NCBI GenBank assembly: GCA_017979445.1
Contig: CM030718.1
Coordinates: 25,167,021-25,231,020 of the forward strand
Reading direction: 5' to 3'
From: Akebia trifoliata
Lineage: Eukaryota > Streptophyta > Magnoliopsida > Ranunculales > Lardizabalaceae
DNA: 64,000 nt
Below are positions 34,941-58,390 of this stretch, piece by piece. The notes under the pieces are model-generated. The model was not told the DNA's origin, made no database searches, and was given only the letters and a program-made list of their open reading frames with translations. Within the stretch, counting starts at the first letter, position 1. Every line of letters starts with the position of its first letter. The position numbers and the translations under genes are program-made.

Positions 34941-35989
34941 CAATTTTTATCTTTGAAAGTGCAATCATACCAATATAGCACAAGACATTTTTTGAAGCGA
35001 TGGGGTTGCAATCACTTTTAGGTGATCTACAAGTAGTCATCCCCCTAAATAAGATGATTTAAAAAATATATTTTCAGTGTGAAATGCTTTATTTTATTGG
35101 TGAAATAAAAAAAAGGCAAAAATTAGTTATATTTGTATGACCCTTGCATCCAATGAGCCACTACCACGGCCCTAGTTAGAGAGGTGTTGTCAAACATAAT
35201 AATGGCTAATTAGTAGGGCTTAAAATGGGTTGAGTATGCATGTATTCATTTCTAAATTTATTTTTTTTAATTATCTAGATCCGATTCGACTAAATTAATT
35301 AATTCAGGTTGATAAAGTCAAATGATTTCAAGAAAAATTGGTAGAGGTGTGGTCAAAAGATGACTTGAATTCAAGACATCTCCCTTTTTAAAAAGATGCA
35401 TTGACCATTATGCCCAATACTTATTGGTTGATGGAAGATAGTTTGAAAAATACAAAAATCGGACTCATATTTTAATTTGAATATACCTGAAAGAATCAAA
35501 CCCACTAAAGTCAGATTCAAGTAATTTAAATTTCAAATAAAATCCGACCCATTTTAAGGCTTACTAATTAGGGTGTATTATGCTCTTACCAATTTCAATA
35601 AGGTGGTGATTGCTCATTTTAATTTTATAAAACTTGAAAAAGGGGGAAAAGACAAGGACATTTATGTAATTCTATTATTTTTTACCACACAAAATGCCAT
35701 TTAGCTATAAATTTGGCATGAGGACCGTGTCCAGGTTGAACAAGTTTGTCATCTTCAGCACAAGATTTTTTCGATATTTTGTCTCTTCCAACAAGTTATC
35801 CCATTTTCCACAAATATTTATTATTGATTTTCGTTGGTTTAATTCAAATTCTTAAGTAATAGATACGTGAAGAGCACGTGCTACTACTGCATTAAAGACT
35901 CCTAAAATAATAGGTTCTTGCAATTGAAGTTTTATTACATGTCAAGAGAAATTTAAAGGATAAAATTATTATTTTATACTAGAGTCATG

Positions 35990-36160
35990 ATAACCTAATT
36001 CGAAAAAAGCCACTCGAAATTCACTTGCTGACATGCATGTACACAAAACCATATATCTTTTTCTTTGGGATACACAAGGAAAAAGATCTATGGTTCCATA
36101 CACACATTCACGTCAACGAGAGGTTTTCGAGTGGTTTGTTTTGAGTTAGTTTACCATTAG
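35990..36160. repeat. Hairpin-family element 8
   Basis: Outer arms AACCTAATTCGAAAAAAGCC then ACTCGAA, against TTCGAGTGGTTTGTTTTGAG then TTAG. Core CAAAACCATATATCTTTTTC against GAAAAAGATCTATGGTTCCA. Confidence 0.7.
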
Positions 36161-36164
36161 ACAT

Positions 36165-36350
36165 TATATGATATTGGAGTTGTTTTATACCAACTTCTTA
36201 CAACAATGTGTTGACATGGTCATGTGCACGGAATCAACCACAGATGATATTTACTCATATCCTAACGAAAAACGTTCATGGTTTTGTGCCCACTCCACGA
36301 CAGAAATGCAGTGTTGTAGGAAGTTGGTTTAGTATTTTTCATTATATTCT
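36165..36350. repeat. Hairpin-family element 9
   Basis: Outer arms ACCAACTTCTTACAACA and TGTTGTAGGAAGTTGGT are perfect complements apart from one base. The core holds GTTGACATGGTCATGTGCAC against GTGCCCACTCCACGAC. A half copy of the core (GTGCATAGAACCATAGATCT) follows at 36518-36540. Confidence 0.7.
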
Positions 36351-36589
36351 TAGAGATAAGTTAATTGAAATACATTAATAAGTCTAACAATACATTAATA
36401 AGTCTAACAATTATACTTTAATAATAATTTTTTTTTTAATTTAATTCAGATTTTAATCAACAATACATATTCTTCTTTCTCATGTTTTTTGATAGGCACG
36501 CGGGTTAGTAATTAGTGATAGTGCATAGAACCATAGATCTTTTTTTTTTTTTGGAATACATGTCGGAGACCGTACAAAGAGTGCCAGTT

Positions 36590-37370
36590 TATCATGACTA
36601 AATCAAACTCTAGTTCTTTATATATTTGGATTGTCTAACGTTGTATCTACTCACCTCTACTAGCCCGACTCAAAAATTATGAACTTGAGAATTACAAGTC
36701 GATTCTACTTTGCAGACTTATGGTACAACATTCAAGTTGACCTTGAGTGAAATATGGCCCTAGCTCTCAATTTTTTTAGTGGGCTAATCCGTACACTTAA
36801 GCCCAATCAGTTCAAGTTGACCTTGTGTGAAATGTGGCCCAACTGACTTGAGCTAAATAATTTAAAGCCCAAGTGAAAATTGGTTTGGACTCAACCTAAA
36901 GACCTTGTACAACCCAATCCTCTTGGCTTTTGTTATGAAAAATTGCAAAATGGTGAAGGGGAGGAGGAGATTATAGTGAACACATGAACCAGACAAAATA
37001 GTTGAGAACAGATCAGGCCGAACCTGTGACAACTTAGTGCCAAGCATAGTGACAAAATTCTGTGATTAAATCATGATTTTATAAAAAATCACAGATTATT
37101 TTTGTCTTTAGAAAATTTTAAGTATTTTTTTATTTAATATATAAAATATTTATTTATTTTTACATTTTATACTTAAAATAATTATTTTTTTACTTTTTAA
37201 TCTATCCGAAGTTTTCCTGACTTTTACTGAGTTTTTCCAAGCTTTCTCTTGCTGAATTATTCTCGAACCCAACTGGTGACCATGAGTGCCTCGGATTAGG
37301 TTTGGATTGAGTCTTGTAAACTTGACCTTGGTTTGGTTTGGATTAGATTTGGTTTGGGTTTGGGTAGTTT
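36590..37370. other. Non-coding stretch including one copy of an AT-rich repeat
   Basis: No gene seen. The part at about 37050-37265 (GTGACAAAATTCTGTGATTA then AAATCACAGATTATTTTTGT and TTGAATTATTCTC-like end) is related to 63690-64000. A direct repeat (TTCAAGTTGACCTTG.GTGAAAT) occurs at 36731 and 36811. Confidence 0.45.
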
Positions 37371-37679
37371 GTTATGGATCTTGGGCTGGACTTCCTATTG
37401 TGTATTGACACTCTTGCATGGAACCCTCAAGCCCTTTTGGGGGATCGTTCTCCAGGGCGTGCCACATCAAGCATAACAAGGGTAGTTTTGTCAATTAGAG
37501 TTGCCATTGTGATTGGTGGATCTCGAATTTTGTGAGCAACTTATTTTTCAACATTTGATGGGATCAATACTTGCTTGTTCTTAGAGTAACAAACTTTAAT
37601 TATTGCTCAGGACTTTGTTCCGATCAATTTGAAAAAAAAAAAAAACTAAAATTTTTTTGGGAAAAATTCACATGACCCT

Positions 37680-37860
37680 TTTAGTTGAGTCATGCTGGGG
37701 TGACACAAACTAAGACACAGGGGTGACAAAATGATGTGGTGTTGTGCATATTACCATAGATGCTTTTCCACTAGATACGAGTAAAAAGCATCTACGACTG
37801 TATGTGCGCCACCACATCATTGTTATCACCTTTGTGTCTCCGTTTATGTCATTCAAGCAT
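37680..37860. repeat. Hairpin-family element 10
   Basis: Outer arms GCTGGGGTGACACAAACTAA then GACACAGGGGTGAC, against ATCACCTTTGTGTCTCCGTT then TATGTCATTCAAGC. Core ACCATAGATGCTTTTCC / AAAAAGCATCTACGACTGTA with a GATACGAG loop. Confidence 0.75.
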
Positions 37861-37889
37861 TTTCCTTTTGAGTATCTTATCAAATTGAA

Positions 37890-38065
37890 TAATGATAAAC
37901 TGACCCCTTTACTTTCTTGACGTGGTATGTGTATAGAATTATAGTTTCCTCGGAACACACAATTATATATCTCCACAAATATGTGTAGTTGTGTATCCAG
38001 AGAAAATCTATGATTCTATGAACATGCCACATCAAGAGAGTAGATGGAGAGTCAAACAATCTAGA
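37890..38065. repeat. Hairpin-family element 11
   Basis: Left CTTTCTTGACGTGGTATGTG then ATAGAATTATAG; right CTATGATTCTATGAACATGC then CACATCAAGAGAG. An inner second hairpin pairs ACACACAATTATATA with TGTGTAGTTGTGTAT. Confidence 0.65.
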
Positions 38066-38084
38066 CTCTATCAAAATGTAACAT

Positions 38085-38290
38085 CATCAACCTCTCTAAA
38101 CAGAATAATGATTTTTTGATACACATCCTTGACGTGTCATGCATTAGAACCATAAATTTTTTTCCTCAAATACACAACCACACAAATTTATGGAGATGTA
38201 CAATGTGAATTTTCAAGAAAAAAAATCTATGCTTCTAAACCATGCCAAGTTAGAGGGTGTGTATAAGGTGGGGAGTCAGAAAATCACGAC
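38085..38290. repeat. Hairpin-family element 12
   Basis: Left GATACACATCCTTGACGTG then CATGCATTAGAACCATAAAT; right ATCTATGCTTCTAAACCATG then CCAAGTTAGAGGGTGTGTAT. It ends about 260 bp upstream of the adenosine kinase TATA box. Confidence 0.65.
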
Positions 38291-38550
38291 CCTCTAAGAA
38301 TTCTATCTTGTTCTTGAGATTTGAATGTTTTTTGAGGACGAATATTGAAAATATTATTATATTTAGTGTTTAATTTGATTAGTCAGTTAATTCCTTATTC
38401 CGAGAATTTTACTAAATTTTTAAAAAATTCGAAGAATTGAACCCACGACCTTCCCATTTGGGAGGATACTCACCAACCGAAGTGTTGACAAATGGCCCAA
38501 ACAGGTAGGTTGTTGAGAACTTATAGACTTGAGATACACTCGTACACGCC

Positions 38551-38558
38551 TATAAATA
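38551..38558 (+). promoter_or_regulatory. TATA box of the adenosine kinase gene
   Basis: TATAAATA lies 108 bases before the ATG at 38659 in a C-rich context (CACGCC). A start site about 30 bases downstream would give a leader of about 75 bases that includes the CT repeat. Confidence 0.55.
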
Positions 38559-38601
38559 AAGAAGAAATGTTATTCAACTAGATGCGAGTATCTCATATTA
38601 A

Positions 38602-50921
<12,320 letters not shown>

Positions 50922-51152
50922 AGGCTTCATCTGATTTACTGCCAACTGCCTCATTTTATTATCTTAATTAATATTTTTGATTTTTGATTTGCTTATATTA
51001 AATAGTACTATTATTTATGTTTCACCAATTGTGTGATTGCGATATGTTTTTCCTAAAAATCATCAATTTTACTTGAAATATTATGAAGGTTGATGAGTCA
51101 TCCTGCATTCTGTTTAGAGTTTTAACTTTGGTGAATTTGTTAATATGACTTA

Positions 51153-51477
51153 TTAGAGCAACTCCAACACAAACAGTCATATGTGAGGCATCTCTGCTAA
51201 GCATTTTATTGTGGAGAATCCTTTTGCCTATTGAAGAGGTCTTCATTCCAACCGTATTAGCAAAAAACTAGTAATTTCACAATTACCATCATTTTTACCG
51301 TCAACATGTAGAGAGAGAAATCTACTCTTCTTTTGCCTTTCGCACTTTCCTCAACAAATTTTGAAGTAGAGAGTCAAAGCTCCGAATGCGTTGGAGTTGT
51401 TTTGGAAGGCTCTCTATAACAGCAGTTGGTAGAAAACACAGAGTGAGAGCCCGAGTACGTTGGAGTTACTCTTAGTA
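51153..51477. repeat. MITE with AGAGCAACTCCAAC termini, just downstream of adenosine kinase
   Basis: Left end TTAGAGCAACTCCAACAC, right end GTACGTTGGAGTTACTCTTA; an internal GCGTTGGAGTTGTTTTGG at about 51388 repeats the end motif. About 325 bp, non-coding. Confidence 0.7.
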
Positions 51478-51894
51478 AATACAAAATTCAGTATTACTAG
51501 TCAAGTTCATCTAGTTTTCTATCTAATTTTAAATTATAAAAAATAAATAAAAATAAATAAATAAATAAAAATCAAGGTAGATAAACTGAGTAGGTAATGG
51601 ATTTGTGCACGAATCTCTTTGGGTTGGTCGAAAATGAATGAGAGTTAAAAGTACCTTGCCCAAGCTTGGCTCCATTGACATCAAAGTGACGACACATCAT
51701 TCATCCTTCAAGTTTGGAGAAATTGCTCCCTAGTCAAGAGGAGAGTAGAGCTGCAAACTTACCAATTGTACTGTTCATTTTAAATGGTGTAGTTGATTCC
51801 TGGTGTATATGTCCACCATGGAGTGGCTAAGACATTTATGGGTGAGAGTCTCAAGATATGATCACATTTATTTATTTATTACTACCAAACCCAA

Positions 51895-52080
51895 AGGAAG
51901 AAGGGGAGAAGGTAGAAAAAAAAAAAATGAGAGGAAGAGAAAGAGAAAGAGAAAGAGAAAAAGAAAAATGAAAAAGTAGAAAAAAAAAAAAGAAAAAAAG
52001 AAAAAAAAGGAAGAATATATGTAAGAAGAAAACAAGAGAACCTAGAAAAGTTAAAAGAAAAAAAAAAAAAAGAAGAGAAT
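51895..52080. repeat. GA/A-rich low-complexity tract
   Basis: Runs of GAAAGAGAAAGAGAAA and A-rich sequence for almost 190 bases, directly before the family C element at 52081. Confidence 0.8.
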
Positions 52081-52599
52081 TGCTATTGATGCCTCAACTT
52101 CTACATATACACTCCAATTTCTTAAATTATTTTTTCACACCTTAATTAAAGATTAAAACACACCATTCAAAGATTACAAAGGTTTGGCTCAAATTGTTAT
52201 CTCAACATTAGAAAACATCGTAACACTCAGTCAAACAATTTCAGTAGTTGTTTATAATTATGGTTAGGTTTATATAAATCTTAACCCCCCAGAAGAAAAA
52301 AAAAGTTTTCAGTACATGGTTCATTTTAATTCCCAAAACATGCATGCGGTACATTGCTCACTTTTTAAGTGTTTACGAATTTCTAAGTTCATCACTCTTA
52401 AACTTATGAGTTCGTAGATGCCTAAAAATGAATAGTGTACCGTGTACATGATTTAGTTATTAAAATGAATAGTGTATTGAAACTGTAATTAGAAAAAAAA
52501 AAGTTGCGCATGTTTTCGTAAATTATCTCTTTACTCATTTTCTTTATTTTTAATTAGACTGTAATAAGTAAAAGTTGGAGTGCCAATAGAAACTCTCTA
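52081..52599. repeat. MITE family C, long copy
   Basis: Ends TGCTATTGATGCCTCAACTT and AGTAAAAGTTGGAGTGCCAA. Interior shares AAAGGTTTGGCTCAAATTGT and CAATTTCAGTAGTTG with 22138-22491, with an extra AT-rich insert at about 52290-52530. Confidence 0.7.
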
Positions 52600-52620
52600 A
52601 ATAAAGATGAAGAAAAATTA

Positions 52621-52805
52621 AGAGTGCGAATCGTATGCACCCAGGGTTGAGGATGGAAGCCCTCCTCCCACACACCACGTAAGTTGTAATCCAAGGAAAT
52701 TTTTTAGGCACTAATTCCTTAGATTTATGGCTTACGTGGCGTGTGTATTAGGTGTGGGAGGAAGGTTTCAGTCCTTTACCTTGGGTACATGTGATCCGGA
52801 CTCAA
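52621..52805. repeat. Long hairpin, about 85-bp arms
   Basis: Left GAATCGTATGCACCCAGGGT, GGAAGCCCTCCTCCCACAC and CACCACGTAAG; right CTTACGTGGCGTGTG, GTGTGGGAGGAAGGTTTC and ACCTTGGGTACATGTGATCC. The loop holds a smaller pair CCAAGGAAATT / AATTCCTTAGA. Confidence 0.7.
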
Positions 52806-53861
52806 AAATTAAAGTGGGAGGGGCATATCCCTTTTTTCAAATTAAAAATAAGAAATAACGAAAGAAAGGGAAAAGAACAAAATAACATGAAAAAAAAAAG
52901 ACAATAGGATGCTATTTACTTCACATCAAAAAGAAAGAATGAGGAGGAAGGAGAACAACAAAAGAAGAAACTTTTGAACAAAAGAAACTAAACGAAAAGA
53001 AGAAAAAGAGCAGATAGAAACACAACTAGAGTGTTTTGTATGGGAATATTTGGTGAGTTATATGTAATTTCATTAATTGATATTTAATAACAAAAGGTTG
53101 ATCACATGTCAATGATTTTTTTGAATTTAGCAAAGTCAATGAGGGTGCGCCTTGGGACCACCCGTGAGGGCGCACCCTCACTTACCCGGTGCAAGTGATA
53201 TGCAAGTGTTGCATGTGCTCGGGGAGGGATCCATGTGCCTTGGCTTTGGCCCTGACTCTTCTGGTCCCTAGTTGGACACCTCCGTCATATAATAATAATA
53301 ATATTAAAAACTTAGCCAAGTCTCTCTAAGAATGAGTTAATGTAATCTCCATCATGGTAACGGATTTCCTTCTAAGTATTTGATTAACATAAAAATAATT
53401 TGCTATTTTTATTAACATAGAAAATTGATATTCTTCCTCTCAGAATTCATTTTCAAGAAAGAACATTAAACTTTTATGTACATAAAAATAAATAAATTCA
53501 TCTCTAATTAACTATTGACTCTTAGCAAGTTTAAAAATTATCATCAAGAGTTAAAGGATAAGTTTTAATTAAAAAGACAAGATTTGAAATGGTAATCTTT
53601 TTGTAATTCAATTAAGGGAGCGAGGATTAGTTACAGAGCACCTAAAATCAATTGCATTCCATCACTTAAAAAATTATCCTTGCATTCAAAAAACAAAAAA
53701 ACAAAAAAGGAAAAGAAAAGAAAAGAAAAAAAATGCACTTTTTTTATTCTTTTTTTTTTCTTAATTGGTCAAAATCTACGATGTTACATTTTTTTTACAC
53801 ACCTTTTTCATCTTAATCTTTTTTCAATATTTTATTTATCAGTAAAACTTATTTTTAATGA

Positions 53862-53937
53862 GATCATTAACTTGATGACGGTGAGCATTGAACTCAGGCT
53901 TATGATAGCATAAACTTTACCAACTAAGCTATTTGAC
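53862..53937 (-). repeat. tRNA-like sequence, probable SINE
   Basis: Read on the minus strand: TAGCTTAGTTGG (A box, 53931-53920) and GAGTTCAATGC (B box, 53895-53885). Arms do not fold into a standard tRNA. Likely a SINE or tRNA pseudogene. Confidence 0.45.
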
Positions 53938-54584
53938 ACCTTCTTCTTCTTATATCTATCTGTTGATTTCACTTCATAAATGTGGTTATGACATTGAGAG
54001 AAAGTGTTTATGAATATCAATGACACGAACATTTGAAAAGTAGGAGTAAAGAAATATGAAGTGGGTTCAAAGAAATCATATGAATACCTAGTGAGGTGCA
54101 ACAACTAGTAACAGGTGATCTACAAGTTGTCGAACCCTTCAAATAAAGGGTAAATTATCATTTCATGTGCTAAATATGATGAAAATTTGGTTTTGGCCCA
54201 CTGTTCATGTTAACTCCCATCGCATGACTAGTTAGATTGTACATTTTACAAAGTGATGATCTTACTAGTTTAAAATAACGAGATCCTTGTGAACTTCTGA
54301 GATTGTCACTTAGAAAAAAAAAATCAACGATCTTGCCAATTTAAACCAGCAAGATAATCACTTTGAATGACTTGCGATCTCACCTTTCATGTTTTGGGAA
54401 TTAAATTAAACAGTAAGTCATGATGGGAATTTCGTCAAAAGCTAATCATGTCTTGGAAATTTTTTCTTAATTAACAAGAAAAAAGACATTTAATTATAGA
54501 GAAAAAAATATATATACAGAGGACTGCGCGTTTGGTCTTTATTAGATATTTATGTTTGATTCAAAATGAAATTAATGAACAAAA

Positions 54585-55870
54585 TTTCAAGAAAATTTTA
54601 TTGACATACCATAATCTCTAAGGGCCCTCTAAAAAAAAGTAAACTTTGAAAGAAGTAATTTTTAAGGGCACCTCATGAACTAAATCCTTTTTATTGTTCT
54701 TTTTTTGTCTACACTGCATTGTCTTCTCCAGTGAATCAAGATGTTATAAATTTTAGAGTTCAACACCAGTAACCAAAATCAAAATCTCATTAGAAAATAT
54801 ATGTGGATCCTTACGAACTAATCGCTCACTACATTCCTTCTTTTTTATTTACAATACATTGTCTTCTCCAATGAACCAAAACATTAGAAATTTCAGAGCT
54901 CAACTCATGCTTTGATCTATGAATGTTTGAGTCTATAAGAGCTAATGATGTATCAAAGCATAAAATTGCATTTGCTTAAGAAAAATTCTCAGCAGTAGTA
55001 TGACCAAGTTCTATTGTCTCATTTCATTCCTCATCATCTGAACAAAACCCACTAATTAAATATGTATCTTTGATCTCAATGAAAATAAATTATGCCTCAT
55101 TTTGTATTATTATGTCAAAAGTGGACATCTAAATGCTTTGAGTCATGTCAAGAGTAGATATTTGATATTGTGAAGCACACACATCAAAAGTGTACATCTA
55201 GCACAAATTATGCCTCATTTTTGTTCACTATGTCAAAAGTGGACATCCAACATGTTTCAAGCCATGTCAAGAGTACACATTTGACATTATAAAGCACTGG
55301 TCAAGAGTGTACATCTGACAAGGGATTAAATCAAATGCATCAATGGAAACACTTTCTCTCAAATTCTTAAATGTTGTCCAATTATGATCATGCATTACAT
55401 AGATTAGACTTAACTCAAACGAAACCTTAATCTCGGTAACTTACCCTGATATCAAGTTATGTATTATATTCCAATTAGTTGTGAAGTTGCATTTTTGATG
55501 AAATTTCGATTTTGGTTATTAATGTTTTGACTAAAGTTGAGCTTTGAAATTTTCAACATCTTGGTTCATCAGAGAAGATAATGTTCTATAAATGAATGAG
55601 AAGGAATGTAAAGAGTAGTTAGTTTGTTAAGGTTCATAGATATTTTTTAATGAGATTTCAATTTCGATTATAGATGATTTGACTGGTGTTGAGCTCTAAA
55701 ATTTTTGACGTCTTGAGTCACCAGAAAAGGAAATGTACTGTACATGGAAGAGAATGAAGGTAAAAAGGGTTTAGTCCTTGAAGCACCCTTAAAAATTTAA
55801 CTTTCAAAATTTATTTTGTTTTATTTTGGAAGACCCTTAGAGATTGTAGCGTGTCAATAAAATTTCCCAA
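54585..55870. repeat. Large foldback element of about 1.3 kb
   Basis: The left part has TTTTATTGACATACC, ATAATCTCTAAGGGCC and GTTATAAATTTTAGAGTTCA; the right part has GAGCTCTAAAATTTTTGACG, CCCTTAGAGATTGTAGCG and GTCAATAAAATTTCCC, in inverted order. Arms are about 350 bp. Between them a two-unit repeat (GTCAAAAGTGGACATC ... GTCAAGAGTA ... CATCTAGCACAAATTATGCC) occurs at about 55085 and 55205. No coding capacity. Confidence 0.65.
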
Positions 55871-56370
55871 ATATCAAAGCAACAACCTTAAAATTTTATA
55901 TTCGTTTTTTACATACTATTTATGTTAACTGCACATCTTCCCCTAAAAAATTAACATTATTTACATGAGTCCTTTAAAATTCTAGACAAAATATTTTGTC
56001 CGCTAAAAATTTGATAATGAACTGATTTTTTGTGAGGATGATCTCTATAGTGTAATTCATTATGAAATTTCTAACCTTAATTTATAAATTGAAGAATCAT
56101 GAACAATCAACTCTTATTGATAATTTATAAATATTTTTCATGGATTAAAAGTTTTAGAATGGGATGATTTTTTTTTTTTTTTTTTTTCATGTAAGACAAA
56201 AAATTTTCAAATCCTATTTACATGTTCTTATCTTTGGTGCAGTCGACGTACATGATTTGCTATCGTACATGTGTCCATGTCATCCTCCTCAATAAACCCG
56301 CACGAGAGAACTTCGAGAAAGATCAGCTTCAGTTGCAGAGAAAGAAACACTCGTCGTGCTAACATACGCC

Positions 56371-57738
56371 ATGACCTCTCCTCGTCTTGACCTACGCACC
56401 ACGGCGCAAGTTATCAAACAATCCTCAACATCTTTCCTCTCCAACTTCTACACATTTCTCTTCCTCTCTTTTCTTCTCTTCTCTTTTCGAAAATCTGTCG
56501 AGAACTCAACTTTCTTCATCATCACCTTCATCGATCGAGATCCATCTCTCAAAACCCTAATATCTCGTCTCGATCTCTCCGGTAAGAACTCCAGATCTTC
56601 CGATAATTTCAGATCTCAAACCACTGGAACCCACCACCACCGTCGCCGCCGATCTTTTATCCAGTTCAGCCGCGTCGGTAACCTAGATGAAGATTTCTTC
56701 TCCGGTGAAGGTGAACATGATCGGAATCTTTACGGTCTCGTTCGGAGATCTCCTGTTAATGTTAGTTCTGTCAGTTTGAGTAATTTCTTCCTCCGTGATG
56801 GGAAATTAGGGTTTTCTGATTCGGAGAAGAATGATGGAATTAGGTTTTCTGAGATTTTTGGTTCGGGATTTCTCTTCAAAAGCGAGGGTTTTTCTTTGTC
56901 GGATGACGGTAATTCCGAGAGGAACGAATCGGAATCGACGGCGGTGTCGGAGGATCTTGGATTTTTTATTAAGGGATTGGAGCTCAATCGTCGAGATGCC
57001 ACGGCTTTGTTCTTTCTGGTGAGTTTCTTGTCCGCTGCTTATGGTTGGGTGATTCTGGGGTTTCTAATTACAAATTCTTGCATTCTAGGTATAGTGTTCT
57101 TCACTGTGGTTAATAATCATTTAGGGAAGTATAATTCATTTTTCAGTACAGTTTGGGTTGGTTCTGGATTGGGAATTCGGAGACTTTCGGGTTTTATTCT
57201 AATGAGATGGGCAGTTAGAGATGCAATGACTCAAATCCTTGGTTTATGGTACTTTGGTGAAATTGAGGATCAAAATTCATTTTTTAAACTTTTTGTTAGA
57301 TTAAAGTTGATGCCTTTCTCTGTTACGTCTCCTTGGGTTCGTGGGTATGAGTCAGAGATTTCAAGGTTCTTGGTTACATGGTTTTTGTCGGATACTCTTG
57401 TGGCTCTTGGGTTCGCGGTGGATTGTTGGGTTGCAATTATGGATGTCAGGAGTGGAAGAGAAGTAGTGAAAGAAGGATGTTATTTGATAATTACAATGTT
57501 GAACCAAGCAATCCAATTAAAGTGCTTTGAAGCTATTCTTTGTGGGTCTCTTGTGAATTGGATTCTGGCTTCGATATTTGGGAATCTATTTGCCTCGTTT
57601 TTCCAATCTGTGGTGGAGGTTTACTTTATGGTGGTTTGGTTGGTATACTACTTTGCAGCGAAGTGTAAGGATGCCAATTCAGATGGGACGAGGTTTGGGA
57701 GGAGAAATTTGGAAGATTATATCAATGGCATCAGATGA
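56371..57738 (+). CDS. Multi-pass membrane protein of unknown function, intronless
   Basis: A 455-aa single-exon protein; the first ATG in frame (GCCATGACC, residues MTSPRLDLRT) is at 56371. A hydrophobic segment at 22-39 is followed by a hydrophilic, Ser-, Arg- and His-rich half (HHHRRRR at 88-94, acidic cluster DEDFFSGEGEHD near 107-118). From about 211 there are hydrophobic stretches at 211-248 (probably two helices), 333-357 and 383-430 (probably two helices). The polar C-terminus ends EDYINGIR. I recognise no catalytic motif or named domain. The clean long frame, normal codon use and pattern of domains support a real gene; the soluble half facing one side followed by a membrane half suggests an anchored protein, nothing more. 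Confidence 0.85.
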   Translation: MTSPRLDLRTTAQVIKQSSTSFLSNFYTFLFLSFLLFSFRKSVENSTFFIITFIDRDPSLKTLISRLDLSGKNSRSSDNFRSQTTGTHHHRRRRSFIQFSRVGNLDEDFFSGEGEHDRNLYGLVRRSPVNVSSVSLSNFFLRDGKLGFSDSEKNDGIRFSEIFGSGFLFKSEGFSLSDDGNSERNESESTAVSEDLGFFIKGLELNRRDATALFFLVSFLSAAYGWVILGFLITNSCILGIVFFTVVNNHLGKYNSFFSTVWVGSGLGIRRLSGFILMRWAVRDAMTQILGLWYFGEIEDQNSFFKLFVRLKLMPFSVTSPWVRGYESEISRFLVTWFLSDTLVALGFAVDCWVAIMDVRSGREVVKEGCYLIITMLNQAIQLKCFEAILCGSLVNWILASIFGNLFASFFQSVVEVYFMVVWLVYYFAAKCKDANSDGTRFGRRNLEDYINGIR

Positions 57739-58390
57739 TACTAGTGGTAACTACGTGGAAGTTCACTTCAAGGTACCTAGCAAAAAACAAAAAAAAGAAA
57801 GATGAAGTTCACTTCAAGGCTCTGAATGTAACTGAAATATACCGGTAACATCTTGATGCTTTTGGGTGTTTCTCTTTTGTACTCCATATGTGTACTTCAT
57901 CGGTCAGGGAAACGTATGAACTTGTGTATAATTTCACGAGAATGTATTGTATGTAAATTGTGTTCTGCTTATGATTCCAATTTCCTGTAGTGTATGATTT
58001 GTTGGCACTAGTGAAATGAAAAATCAGATAAGGCTCATGATTTGCTCAGCTGAAAGCTTAAGTGTTGGTCTATAATATTCTTTGTTTCACGTCATATTGT
58101 ATAGATTAAAGCATTTTCTTTTTTAGTCTGTACTTGTATTTCTTTTTCTGCACAAAGCACACTAGAATGTAGGTATTGTTGCTGTATTGTAATGTTATGT
58201 GATGCACTTAGCATTTGTTGATGTGGGTCATGTTTCTGTATGTGGTTGCTTGTTTAGTGGCAAGACAACTATCTTCAAGTCATCAGAGTCTTTGGTTCTC
58301 TTTAAAATTGAGAATCTTTCTTTCTTCTTTTTGTTTTTCAGAGGAACACTGAACTGCCTTTGAAATCCTGCCCAACCTAGCACATAGAGA
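57739..58390. other. 3' flank of the membrane protein gene
   Basis: T-rich sequence with several possible far-upstream elements (TTTTGTACTCC, TGTATGTAAATTGTG) of the kind seen in plant 3' UTRs to about 58020. A short local duplication (GAAGTTCACTTCAAGG) occurs at 57759 and 57804. No gene seen. Confidence 0.4.
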
